A stretch of 64,000 nt of DNA from an uncultured Elusimicrobiales bacterium (GTDB lineage: Bacteria > Elusimicrobiota > Elusimicrobia > Elusimicrobiales > Elusimicrobiaceae): the NCBI GenBank assembly GCA_944325225.1, contig CALUZQ010000001.1, positions 48,002-112,001 of the forward strand, in the 5' to 3' direction. Position 1 is the stretch's first letter. The number at the start of each line of letters is the position of its first letter. Shown in pieces: positions 27,425 through 35,455 of this stretch. Under the pieces are notes generated by a model, which saw only the letters and a list, made by a program, of their open reading frames with translations, made no database searches and was not told the DNA's origin. The position numbers and the translations under genes are program-made.

Positions 27425-28027
27425 ATGAAATGGGTAGGATGGTTGATCCTGGTGGGGATATCTCTTCCGCTGGCCGCTCAGCGGCCGGTAACGAAGGTAA
27501 ATGTATCGCGCCCGACGACGAGTGTGAGCGTGTCCCGGCCGACTACGCAGGTTAGCGTATCGCGCCCGACTACGGCGGTGGAAGTGTCCCGCCCCACTAC
27601 GAAGGCGTATGTGTCCCGCCCCAGCACCCAAGTATCGGTTTCCCGTCCCGTAACCGAAGTGAATGTTTCCCGCCCGGCTACGCAGCCGGCGGCGGTTCCT
27701 GCGGTTTCCTCGGCGGGAAATTCTCAGCCGGCCGCTTCCGGCAAAAAAGCCGCCGCGGCGCAATCCTCTTCCCAAGCCAAAACTTCTATGAGTAATTATA
27801 AACCGCCGCAAGCTAAAGATTTTAAAGCCGCTTCGGCCCTGGGCGGCGGAAGCGCCGGATTAAGCAATAAAACCAATCAGTCGGAAAAAGACGCTTCGGC
27901 GGCGGCCTCCCAAGCGCCGGTGGCCATAGATCCTGGCTCTCTGACGGCCAAAGATGTGATGAACGCTTCTGGAAAAGCCGGCGGAGAGAGTTTATTAAAT
28001 CTGTTGAAACAGAAAGCTTCCAAATAA
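27425..28027 (+). CDS. Secreted protein with seven tandem nonapeptide repeats
   Basis: The 200-residue product has a signal peptide ending near LAAQ. Residues 24-86 are seven back-to-back copies of a 9-residue unit with consensus x-V-x-V-S-R-P-T-T, encoded by a 27-base DNA repeat (27494-27682). The alternating Val/Ser pattern suggests an extended beta arrangement. The rest is Ala/Ser/Gln-rich and ends in a short amphipathic helix (ESLLNLLKQ). AAAGGAGC sets the start at 27425. Function is unknown. Cell-surface structural or adhesive roles are possible. Confidence 0.7.
   Translation: MKWVGWLILVGISLPLAAQRPVTKVNVSRPTTSVSVSRPTTQVSVSRPTTAVEVSRPTTKAYVSRPSTQVSVSRPVTEVNVSRPATQPAAVPAVSSAGNSQPAASGKKAAAAQSSSQAKTSMSNYKPPQAKDFKAASALGGGSAGLSNKTNQSEKDASAAASQAPVAIDPGSLTAKDVMNASGKAGGESLLNLLKQKASK
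27494..27682 (+). repeat. Seven 27-base tandem repeats in a coding region
   Basis: Each unit encodes nine residues with the invariant core SRP followed by T/S/V/A-T. The copies differ at synonymous and variable positions, so the array is not freshly expanded. Confidence 0.8.
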
Positions 28028-28052
28028 ACGATATTATAGATGTGGTTTGACT

Positions 28053-28079
28053 ATCCCCGGTTTATCTCCGGGGATTTTT
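28053..28079 (+). terminator. Terminator after the nonapeptide-repeat gene
   Basis: An 8-bp stem (28053-28060 with 28068-28075) is followed by TTTTT. Confidence 0.8.
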
Positions 28080-28148
28080 GTATGTAACCCCCGACTGTTC
28101 GCCTGGGGCATTTGCGTTGGAAAGCAAGCCGGCCCGGGCCGGGAGTGC

Positions 28149-28253
28149 GTGTTAAAAAAAAGGGGGGAAAGATAGCATACCGGCGAAGGATATGCCGGCA
28201 AGAAAGAAGTGCGTTGTGTTAAAAAAAGGGGGGAAAGATAGCATACCGGCGAA
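28149..28253 (+). repeat. Direct repeat of 38-39 bases
   Basis: Copies at 28149-28187 and 28216-28253 are identical apart from one extra A in the A-run of the first. Each contains GTGTT, an A-run, GGGGGGAAAG and ATACCGGCGAA. Only two copies are present, 28 bases apart. Confidence 0.7.
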
Positions 28254-28277
28254 AGGAACGATGGGAAATATGGCTAA

Positions 28278-28499
28278 CTTGGTGGGGGAGGGAAAACTCT
28301 GTATCAGTTTCTTGAGAAGAAATTCGCTTTGATACCGACCATTACGAAGTATTTTGATCGGGTAGTTTTAGAAAAGAAAAAAGCGGGCGAAAGACTGTTG
28401 TTCACGAAGAAAATAAACAAGAAAACATACAGCTATGCAACCAATATATCCCGCAAAAAGAAAATGCTTATAAATAAAAGATTTTTTATTAAGCAATAA
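28278..28499 (+). pseudogene. Open frame without ATG, possible gene remnant
   Basis: A frame of 73 sense codons ends in TAA at 28497. The predicted chain is Lys-rich with protein-like stretches (YQFLEKKFALIP, TKYFDRVVLEKKKAGERLL) but has no ATG near its beginning and no recognised family. It directly follows the direct repeats. It may be the tail of a decayed gene or chance. Confidence 0.25.
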
Positions 28500-28505
28500 A
28501 AAATC
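28480..28505. repeat. Perfect AT-rich inverted repeat
   Basis: Eleven bases (28480-28490) pair exactly with 28495-28505 around a 4-base loop. It abuts the 82-base element. On the minus strand the T-run of this hairpin directly follows the closing stem of that element. Confidence 0.5.
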
Positions 28506-28584
28506 AGACCCACAGGAGCGTTCGGCACTTTGGCCCTCCCGGTGTCATTACGGACGGAGGCCTCCGCCGCAACTTAGGTCTGAT
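28503..28584. ncRNA. 82-base foldable element, possible structured RNA
   Basis: The ends ATCAGACC (28503-28510) and GGTCTGAT (28577-28584) form a perfect 8-bp closing stem. Inside, a GGCGGAG/CTCCGTC stem and a GACAC/GTGCC stem can form. Read on the minus strand, the closing stem runs straight into TTTTTTATT. This could be a small structured RNA, a terminator-linked regulator or a tiny inverted-repeat element. I do not recognise the family. Confidence 0.3.
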
Positions 28585-30419
28585 ATAAACAATATAGCGA
28601 AAAAGGACATTTTTTCAAGTATTTTATTTAAGCCGCCCCGGTAAAGCATTTGGCCGGAGCACTGATAATAAAGAGGAAAAGTCCGTTCCAAAAGTGGGGG
28701 AAATAAATCATTTTTATATTATTTTCCCCCCGATTTAAGCTCTCGTATTCCTGTATTATCCCCGCTTCAAAATCAATAATACCCGCTCCCGGCTGGGAAG
28801 CTCTACGCCAGCCGCCGTGGCTAAAGAACACAAACAAGGTTTTATGTGTTTTCGGATTTATTTTGCGAAAACGGTCCAGTGCTGGGGCGCGATTTTGATT
28901 TCTTTTCAGAGAAATGGCCGTGCAAGCCGCCCTTTTCCGTCCAGCCGATTCTTCCAATTTGAGGCGGCCCAAGCTGAATGGCAAGCAGCCAATACTGGGG
29001 AGAACGGGATATAAGCCACAATGTTTTCCGGTTACTCGTTGCTGCTCCTATAGAAACAGCCGAATGATTGCGCTTTTTAATACTGCCCGGGTTGGAAAAC
29101 TACACCAGCAACCGGAAAAGTGCTTTTTAGTAGCGTCTTAAACGCTAACGGCTGGGAAATAATCTTGCTGAACGCCGCCGGTTCCCCCTAGGTTTTGCCA
29201 GGGTTCTAAGAAAAAGGTAATGGCTGCCTTCTGTTGAAGCAGTGAAGTATTGCGATCCTGGAATTTTCTGGCATATGGTGCGGTCCTAGACCGTTTTAAC
29301 TGGGTGGAATATCAAAGGGCTGTTAGGGCCCCCAAAAAGGAATATAAAAATAAGGACTGATTTCTTTTTGGTAAATTTTAGTAACCCAATAAGTCGGTGG
29401 GGGAAAAAGACCTAATTAAAACCCTCTTTATTTCGTTTTGCCCCATATCCCAGGTACCCTCAAATCGTTTTAGAGCGTTTTAGCGAAATTTAATAATAAT
29501 TTTAATTTATATTAAAAAATAAAGATAATTTATTTTATACTTAAAAATGTATTCATTCTTAAATTTTTAAATAGGAAATTAAAAAGAGTTTAGGTTTTAT
29601 AAAAATAAGTAAAAATAACAAATTTCTGGTTTCAAAAAAACGGCATAATTTGCTTTTGTTGTAGCAAAAAATAAATCAAAAAAAGCTTTAGTAAAAAGTA
29701 AAAAGCGAGTATAAAAACATCAAAAAGAGTCCTCTTTTTGTTTGGATAAAAATTTTTTTGTTTGCTATAAAAATAAATCTAAAATATTTATTAGTTTATC
29801 AATATATATACTTATAAAATAAGCAAAAAATAAAAAAAACTTATAATAAATATATTCGCGCGAAAATTTGATTTTTCAGCTCTTTTAATTAACATAATAA
29901 AAATTATCGTTAGTTAAGTAAATCAGACAAAAAGTCCCCCTTTTCAAAATCCGAACCTCTTTTTATGTCTGTTGGTTTTTAATTAATAAATAGTGGCTGT
30001 TGTTAAATTCTTACGCCCGCTGATTCCCTGGTAAATCTTAATTTTTTAGCTTTTTCCATATTTTAAATAGGGAAAAAGTAAAAAAATATGTAAAATAAAA
30101 AATACTTAAAATATAAGGATAAATTTTTTAACCTATTTTATATGAAAAAAAGGGAATAAAACTCATATAGAGGAAACGGAGCGGCTGGCTTTCACGGTAT
30201 ACGAAAGCGGAAAACGAAAAGGGATCCTGTGAGGAAACGGAATAGGAGTGTTTCTGCCGGGCACGAGCGGCAATTCCTGTTGCGGTGCGTTAATACTTGC
30301 CAAAGCAAGTGTGGAAAATCGGAAGAGGCGTTTAAAAAGTCAGCATACGCTAAAGCCACAGCGGTATCTGCGGCGGCGCGCGCGGAGTATTGGCAACTTA
30401 TTGTTGCCGTGGGTGGTAT

Positions 30420-31118
30420 TTAATTGATTTCTCCCCCCAGCTTTTCCGCCAGGACATAGGCCTTTGCGAATCCCTGGTTCGTCAGCCGATAACTGCGGCT
30501 CCGTTTGCTGCCTTCCGAAGTGATATGCCCACTTTTGATATCTTGCTGCAATAACCGGTCTAACCGCCCCTCGGTAAAACCGGATTTCTTCATTGAGCGG
30601 GAAAGATCCAACGCTGAGAAAGCCGGCTTTTTAAGCAGTACGCGGGCCCCTGCCAGCAACAATAAAGCCGCTTCCTGCGCGGTAAGCCGCATTTTTTTAC
30701 GCAGTAGTACAATTTCCCCTTCTTCTTTTAAAATCCGCTCCCACAGCCGTAATGCGGGAAATTCCGCGGGAGTATTTGGCGGGAGTGGCTTCTGCGCATA
30801 GCGTTGAGCGGCCGGCAATATGGAGAACGATTCTCTAAATGGCTCCGCAGAGCCGTCTGTTGGGACACCAGGAGACACTGCCCCCCGCGGGGAAACAGAA
30901 TTCGGAACCTCGGTTTGGGGCTGAGTTAAAGGATAGGTGGGGCGTTTAGCTGCTGGGGATGAGATTTGTTCTTGAAAAATGTTTACTTTATTTTGTTTCT
31001 TGCCAATGAGGGCCAAAAAATAATTGCGTTGTTGTTCAATAAATTCCCGGTTTCCTTCGGCTTCAAATTCTTCTCCGCCCGGAAAGCGAAAACGGATTCT
31101 AAATAATTCTTCTGCCAT
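30420..31118 (-). CDS. Protein with C-terminal winged-helix domain, possible regulator
   Basis: The 232-residue product has a short N-terminal domain (residues 1-45, with FPGGEEFEAEG), a disordered Pro/Ser-rich linker (55-125) and a C-terminal region (130-232) that looks like a winged helix, with RLDRLLQQDIKSGHITSEGSKRSRSYRLT as its recognition helix and wing. It is probably a DNA-binding regulator. GGGGAG is 7 bases before the ATG at 31118. Its promoter is overlapped by repeated TGACAT half-sites, which suggests self-regulation. It is transcribed away from mutY. Confidence 0.6.
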   Translation of the reverse strand: MAEELFRIRFRFPGGEEFEAEGNREFIEQQRNYFLALIGKKQNKVNIFQEQISSPAAKRPTYPLTQPQTEVPNSVSPRGAVSPGVPTDGSAEPFRESFSILPAAQRYAQKPLPPNTPAEFPALRLWERILKEEGEIVLLRKKMRLTAQEAALLLLAGARVLLKKPAFSALDLSRSMKKSGFTEGRLDRLLQQDIKSGHITSEGSKRSRSYRLTNQGFAKAYVLAEKLGGEIN

Positions 31119-31141
31119 AGCACTTCTCCCCCGCAACATAG

Positions 31142-31150
31142 TTATCCACC
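31142..31150 (+). promoter_or_regulatory. DnaA-box-like sequence
   Basis: TTATCCACC differs from the consensus DnaA box at the last base. It lies in the leader of the winged-helix gene. A single such match is weak evidence. Confidence 0.2.
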
Positions 31151-31167
31151 GGACTTTTCCCCCGGAT

Positions 31168-31234
31168 ATGACATATAATAATTGTTTTGTTGACATATGT
31201 CAATATTTATTTGTTTAATGTCATTATATGTCAT
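31168..31234. promoter_or_regulatory. Repeated TGACAT/ATGTCA operator array over a promoter
   Basis: ATGACAT (31168-31174), the 14-base perfect palindrome TTGACATATGTCAA (31190-31203) and two direct ATGTCAT copies (31218-31224, 31228-31234) lie within 67 bases. The minus-strand promoter has TTGACA at 31203-31198, a 17-base spacer and TATTAT at 31180-31175, so the sites cover both promoter hexamers and the upstream flank. This is the expected layout for a repressor site. Confidence 0.6.
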
Positions 31235-31667
31235 TCCTTGTTCATAACCTTGTTTCTTAGACGGTAAATGCCTTTTTTGTGTTTTTAAATCTTATCGGAT
31301 TTCTTAAAAAATGAAGGTGAGAATCTGCCAAAAAATCTAATATATGTCTTTGAATGAGATTCGGAGATAAGCAGAAAAACAAAAGAGCGAAAATAATCTG
31401 TTTTTAAAAAATCAAAAGCAGAGTGGTTTTTGCATGCAGCAAAAACAACCTTGTTTCGCAAAACTCCTGCCGAAGCCAAAATCTGCCGCAAAATTGCATA
31501 TTTAAACTGACAGCAAAATGCAACGCAAAATTGACAATTATAGAAAACGAGCTTTTGCAAAATCGCACCATATTTTGCTTTTTTGAAGATCCCAAAAAAA
31601 GTGCTCCTTTTTAGACAGCGTTAAAAGTTGGGTAGGCGGGTAGTGGTTAAAATTGTAAAATAAGAAT
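31235..31667. other. Gene-free interval before mutY
   Basis: About 430 AT-rich bases. Several copies of GCAAAA or its complement cluster between about 31430 and 31580. Short open frames on both strands lack ribosome sites. The right end holds the mutY -10 box. Confidence 0.4.
31656..31661 (+). promoter_or_regulatory. -10 box of the probable leaderless mutY promoter
   Basis: TAAAAT, preceded by TTG, ends 6 bases before the ATG at 31668. There is no Shine-Dalgarno. Confidence 0.5.
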
Positions 31668-32699
31668 ATGAAAAATTTTTCGTCCATTCTGTTGGCCTGG
31701 TATGACCGGAACAAACGGGATTTGCCTTGGCGGCATACGAAAGATCCGTATTTGATATGGCTGTCTGAAATTATCCTGCAGCAGACTCGGGTATCACAGG
31801 GGCTATCCTATTATATGCGCTTTTCAAAAAGATTCCCCACCCCCCTCGCGCTGGCCCAAGCGCTGGAAGATGAAGTATTAAAATACTGGCAGGGGTTGGG
31901 GTATTATTCCCGCGCCCGGAATTTGCACGCGGCGGCCAAAAGCATGAAAGGGGTTTTCCCTACCTCTTACGAAGGCGTGCGCGGCTTAAAGGGCGTTGGG
32001 GATTACACCGCCGCCGCTATTTGTTCCATTGGCTATCAAATGCCCTATGCCGTGGTGGACGGAAATGTGTATCGGGTGCTGGCGCGGATATTTGCTCTAA
32101 CGGACGCTATTGATTCCACCCGGGGGAAAAAAGTTTTTGCCGCGTTGGCCCAGCAATTATTGGATAAGCGCCGCCCCGGGGATTATAATCAGGCCATTAT
32201 GGATTTTGGCGCGATGGTTTGTACGCCGGCCGCGCCGTTGTGCACGGATTGTCCCTTTGCCGGAAACTGTAAAGCCCTGGCGGACGGGTGTGTGGATAAA
32301 CTGCCCGTTAAAATGCAAAAAACTAAAATATCGGCCCGTTATTTTCATTATATATATGTACGGCAAGGCAAAAATACCTGGCTGCATAAGCGGGGAGCCG
32401 GAGATATTTGGCAAAATTTGTACGAGCCGCTTTTGATAGAAAGTTCTTCCTCCGGGGAAGATTGGCAGCACGGGGCGCGCTATAGAACATTATTGGGCCG
32501 TCAAAAAGCGGTTGTGCGGGTGGCCCTGGTAAAGCACATTCTTTCACACCGGGTGATTTATGCGGATTTGTGGGAAGTAAAACTGCCCCCCACCCACCCG
32601 GTTGCGGAGGATTGTATTTCCGTTCCGGCCGCCGAAGTGAACCGATATGCGGTATCCCGTTTGGTGCAAAAACTTTGGGAAAAAGCCGGACTGCTGTAA
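31668..32699 (+). CDS. mutY: A/G-specific adenine DNA glycosylase
   Basis: MutY removes adenine mispaired with 8-oxoguanine. The 343 residues show the catalytic Glu in LSEIILQQT, the helix-hairpin-helix LKGVGDYTAAAI, the catalytic Asp in VVDGNVYRV, and four [4Fe-4S] cysteines in the C-x6-C-x2-C-x5-C pattern (CTPAAPLCTDCPFAGNC). A C-terminal NUDIX-like 8-oxoG recognition domain follows. The ATG is preceded by TAAAAT at 6 bases and no Shine-Dalgarno. It converges on the AT-rich module and the stops are one base apart. Confidence 0.95.
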   Translation: MKNFSSILLAWYDRNKRDLPWRHTKDPYLIWLSEIILQQTRVSQGLSYYMRFSKRFPTPLALAQALEDEVLKYWQGLGYYSRARNLHAAAKSMKGVFPTSYEGVRGLKGVGDYTAAAICSIGYQMPYAVVDGNVYRVLARIFALTDAIDSTRGKKVFAALAQQLLDKRRPGDYNQAIMDFGAMVCTPAAPLCTDCPFAGNCKALADGCVDKLPVKMQKTKISARYFHYIYVRQGKNTWLHKRGAGDIWQNLYEPLLIESSSSGEDWQHGARYRTLLGRQKAVVRVALVKHILSHRVIYADLWEVKLPPTHPVAEDCISVPAAEVNRYAVSRLVQKLWEKAGLL

Positions 32700-32700
32700 A

Positions 32701-33768
32701 TTAATTATTGGTTTTATAGATATCAAATGAAAATTTATGAGGAAACTCTAGGGTGTATTCTATATTATCTCCGCTTGTCATGGCCCAGGAAAGAGGATCT
32801 CGTTCTATAAATTCTTGGAATGCTTTGATAGTAATTCTTTTCTTGTCGCTTTTAAAGTTTCCTTTTGTAAATTTAAAAAATTGCAAATTTTCCCAGCACT
32901 GCCAATCTTTTTCTTTATAAGTCCATGAAGTTCTTTTTCCAATAGAAGAAAGAAATTGTATCGCTCTATTTTTTGCATCACTACGAATATGACAGAACCC
33001 TGTATTGCTTTCTATAATATTATATTTTTTGCCATCAGTATCTGATAATTTAAGACGGTCTCCTCTTTCTTTGTTTATACTGATTTTATCTCTCTCCCTG
33101 AAAAAATCATTCATTTCTTTCATAAGTGTAAATACAGTATAAGAATCATTTTCAAAAATTTTTTTTAATGGATTCCAATCTTCATGAATCCTGAGATAAT
33201 GAAGCCAATTTAGTACATTTTCAGGATATTTAAATAATACTTGAAATACACCATCTGTAAAAAACAAAGGAGGAATAGCTGATTCTGGAATTATCAAGGG
33301 ATTGTCGGAGTCTTTTTTACTAAATGCAATAATGCTGGCTAAGAGATGAATGGTTGCGAGTGGATATTTAAGGCGGAAAGTATTTTTATCATAATTTCTA
33401 AAAAGGTTGGGTTGAATACAATTAGAAAATCCTTCATCAAAATTGGAGGGCTTTTTGTTTTTATTAACTAAAAGCATATGGTGCCCCATGCTGCGAATAC
33501 CTTTCCTAAATATTTCTCCATCTAAAAAAATAGGGTTTTTCTGGAGATAATTTTTGTTAATTACAGCAAGTTTATCATCATAAAAGCCAATGATTTTCCA
33601 ATTTTTAATGGCAGACATTAATAGCCCGCATAAAAAGCCATCACTGTCTGGACTTAAAATGCAATAATGATTATCTTCTACAATCCATGGAAATTTTTTT
33701 AACAAATGATTGTAGTCAAGTGTATCTTCTTTTTTATCTTGCAATAAAGTTTCAATATTAGATGGCAT
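32701..33768 (-). CDS. Unknown protein paired with a DNA methyltransferase (candidate restriction or defence partner)
   Basis: This 355-residue protein is not recognised with certainty. Residues 35-50 read CILSPDSDGFLCGLL, resembling the D-x-D-G motif of DHH-type phosphoesterases. IFLDGEIFRKGIRSMGHH further on could be a second metal site. The gene is strikingly AT-rich compared with its neighbours, as is the methyltransferase gene 11 bases upstream, so both were probably acquired together. AGAGGA is the ribosome site. Its position beside a methyltransferase suggests a nuclease partner or an anti-phage component, but this is an inference. Confidence 0.55.
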   Translation of the reverse strand: MPSNIETLLQDKKEDTLDYNHLLKKFPWIVEDNHYCILSPDSDGFLCGLLMSAIKNWKIIGFYDDKLAVINKNYLQKNPIFLDGEIFRKGIRSMGHHMLLVNKNKKPSNFDEGFSNCIQPNLFRNYDKNTFRLKYPLATIHLLASIIAFSKKDSDNPLIIPESAIPPLFFTDGVFQVLFKYPENVLNWLHYLRIHEDWNPLKKIFENDSYTVFTLMKEMNDFFRERDKISINKERGDRLKLSDTDGKKYNIIESNTGFCHIRSDAKNRAIQFLSSIGKRTSWTYKEKDWQCWENLQFFKFTKGNFKSDKKRITIKAFQEFIERDPLSWAMTSGDNIEYTLEFPHKFSFDIYKTNN

Positions 33769-33779
33769 ATAGAGTCCTC

Positions 33780-34583
33780 TTAAGCATCAATTTTCAACCT
33801 TTTCTCGGCTAGTTCACAATATTCTCTTGATATGTCAATCCCTATAAAATCACGACCTAACTTTTTAGCCATAACAGCTGTAGAGCCGCTTCCTACGAAA
33901 GGGTCCAATACTATTCCGTCTGGCGGGCAGAAACATTGAATAAAATCATATGGTATCTTGTCCGGAAAGGTCGCAGGGTGTAATCTTTTTAACGGATTCT
34001 TGTCCCCCGCCATCATATAATCCCAGACCGTACCTCTACACTTCATAGCATTAATTTGACGAGTAACTGTTTTTGAGGTGGTGCCGTCTGTCCTTCTGTT
34101 TCCACTCCCAGTCATTATTTTCCCGCCGTGTTTAGAAGGAATTTTTAAAGGGACTTTATTAAAATATTGTGGACGGTTCCCTTTTAGAAATATAGGCATA
34201 TATTCGTGGTCAACGCGAAATCTGTTTTTCCACCAAGCCCCTTCAGTACCGTTCTTATGATAGATGACAGTTTCAAAAAGTCTAAAACCAATGTTGTCGC
34301 ACCAATCTACAATCGTTCTAAAAGAGGTTAAGGATTTAGCAAAGTTGGTAGTAGAATCTTGAATAACCATAGCTACAATTCCGCCTGGCTTTGTAACCCG
34401 ATATAATTCTTTTCCAATATCGTGTAAATCCACACTAAATCCTTTGTATTTTCGTAAATCATCATATGGCGGAGATGTTACGACCAAATCAATGAAACTA
34501 TCGGGGAAATCTCGTAGTACTTTAGAGGCGTTTCCACAAATAATTTTATTTCTGTAGTTATTAAGTCGCATGTAGGATTCCAT
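33780..34583 (-). CDS. DNA methyltransferase, beta class (N4-cytosine or N6-adenine)
   Basis: The 267-residue enzyme has catalytic motif IV TSPPYDDLR near residue 36 and the AdoMet motif I DPFVGSGSTAVMA near residue 230. That order defines the beta class. TSPPY occurs in both N4-cytosine and N6-adenine enzymes, so the target base is open. A TTG at 34586 is directly before the ATG chosen here, and another ATG follows four codons later. No ribosome site decides. AT-rich composition and the unknown downstream partner suggest a mobile restriction-modification or defence module. Confidence 0.85.
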   Translation of the reverse strand: MESYMRLNNYRNKIICGNASKVLRDFPDSFIDLVVTSPPYDDLRKYKGFSVDLHDIGKELYRVTKPGGIVAMVIQDSTTNFAKSLTSFRTIVDWCDNIGFRLFETVIYHKNGTEGAWWKNRFRVDHEYMPIFLKGNRPQYFNKVPLKIPSKHGGKIMTGSGNRRTDGTTSKTVTRQINAMKCRGTVWDYMMAGDKNPLKRLHPATFPDKIPYDFIQCFCPPDGIVLDPFVGSGSTAVMAKKLGRDFIGIDISREYCELAEKRLKIDA

Positions 34584-34682
34584 CAATTAAAAAACTTATA
34601 AATATATTTTATAATAAAACAAGTTTTATTTATAAATGTTTAATAAGAACTTGTCGTTTGATAGGTTGTCGCGGGGATATGA

Positions 34683-34688
34683 TATAAT
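34683..34688 (+). promoter_or_regulatory. Promoter of the PD-(D/E)XK-like gene
   Basis: A perfect TATAAT with TTGATA 19 bases upstream (34658-34663). It lies about 60 bases before the chosen start. Confidence 0.45.
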
Positions 34689-34747
34689 TTTGGGGTTCTA
34701 AGTGTGGTTGGGACAAAAATTTTATCTGAATGGGAGTAAACGCAGTT

Positions 34748-35455
34748 ATGCCCTTAAAACTTTTTAAAGACCAAATCAAAAAAACTCCGGCTAAATACAC
34801 CGCCTCTATACGGAAGCTTTCCGCCGTGCTGGACGACAAAGACCCCACTGCCTTAAAAAAACTGCTTTGCGCAACGGCCTGCCCGGAAAAATACCGCGGC
34901 AAGTATCAAGTGGGCAATCATAATCAATGCCTCCCGTTTACCGACGGGAAAAACCTGTTGGAAAAGCGGCTTTGTAAATGCTTGTATTACTTTAATAATT
35001 CCTATCCTAAAAACTGCGCCCAATGTACTTTTTCCAACCGATTTAAAATCGTGGGAGATTACCAAATTGTGGACTATGAAGTGCCCGCTTATTACGGCGG
35101 AGAAAAGTCTATCGGCGAGATTGATTTAATCCTCCGCCAAGGTGCTGTTGATTACGCAACCGAAGTGAAGCCCTATCACAAAAATAACCGGGAGCCGCTC
35201 CTGCGCATGACTGCCGAAATACTGACTTATACCCTGGGTTATCCACCCGGTAAGTATCAAAAAGCGATTGCGTTTTTTGAAAAAAACCGCGATGACGGCA
35301 CCGCTACCGCCCAGCAGCTGGAATATCAAGCGGGTTCCCCCCTGCTTTTTGATTTATTTAAGAAAGCGGGTATTACGGTTTTTCGTTTGGAAGAGGCCGG
35401 GCCGGACGCTTATCGCATATGCAAATTACCATTCACCGCGGGACCTGCCAAATAG
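34748..35455 (+). CDS. PD-(D/E)XK-like nuclease domain protein with cysteine cluster
   Basis: The 235-residue product has GEIDLIL followed, 8-10 residues later, by ATEVKPY. Together these give the D-x(n)-E-x-K core of the PD-(D/E)XK nuclease superfamily. Six cysteines before it (CATACP, CLPF, CKC, CAQC) could hold a metal or Fe-S cluster, as in Cas4/AddB-type enzymes. An earlier in-frame ATG at 34730 is possible; GGGAG 11 bases before 34748 favours this one. Its end overlaps the next gene by 37 bases, so a nuclease pair is plausible. The substrate is unknown. Confidence 0.55.
   Translation: MPLKLFKDQIKKTPAKYTASIRKLSAVLDDKDPTALKKLLCATACPEKYRGKYQVGNHNQCLPFTDGKNLLEKRLCKCLYYFNNSYPKNCAQCTFSNRFKIVGDYQIVDYEVPAYYGGEKSIGEIDLILRQGAVDYATEVKPYHKNNREPLLRMTAEILTYTLGYPPGKYQKAIAFFEKNRDDGTATAQQLEYQAGSPLLFDLFKKAGITVFRLEEAGPDAYRICKLPFTAGPAK

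Larger units (their letters stand above)
28028..30419. other. 2.4-kb gene-free region with repeats and AT-rich core
   Basis: In a window where genes are nearly contiguous this is the largest gap. It holds a terminator (28053-28079), a 38/39-base direct repeat, an open frame without ATG (28278-28499), an AT hairpin and an 82-base foldable element (28480-28584). Beyond these are 850 bases of mixed composition with broken coding-like pieces, and an AT-rich stretch from about 29480 to 30150. No tRNA, rRNA, RNase P, tmRNA or SRP RNA core could be recognised. Confidence 0.6.

Noticed and set aside
28149..28253. CRISPR array
   Set aside because: Only two repeat copies, no further units, and no cas gene in the window.
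28628..28984. Minus-strand 118-codon open frame
   Set aside because: No ribosome site, no family resemblance and atypical composition. It is treated as part of the gene-free region.
30229..30423. Small plus-strand open frame with GTG start
   Set aside because: No ribosome site and no recognisable protein features.
31285..31560. Minus-strand 91-codon open frame before mutY
   Set aside because: Phe/Cys-rich composition from AT-rich DNA, no Shine-Dalgarno and no recognised family.
35239..35247. DnaA-box-like TTATCCACC
   Set aside because: It lies inside a coding sequence as a single imperfect match.
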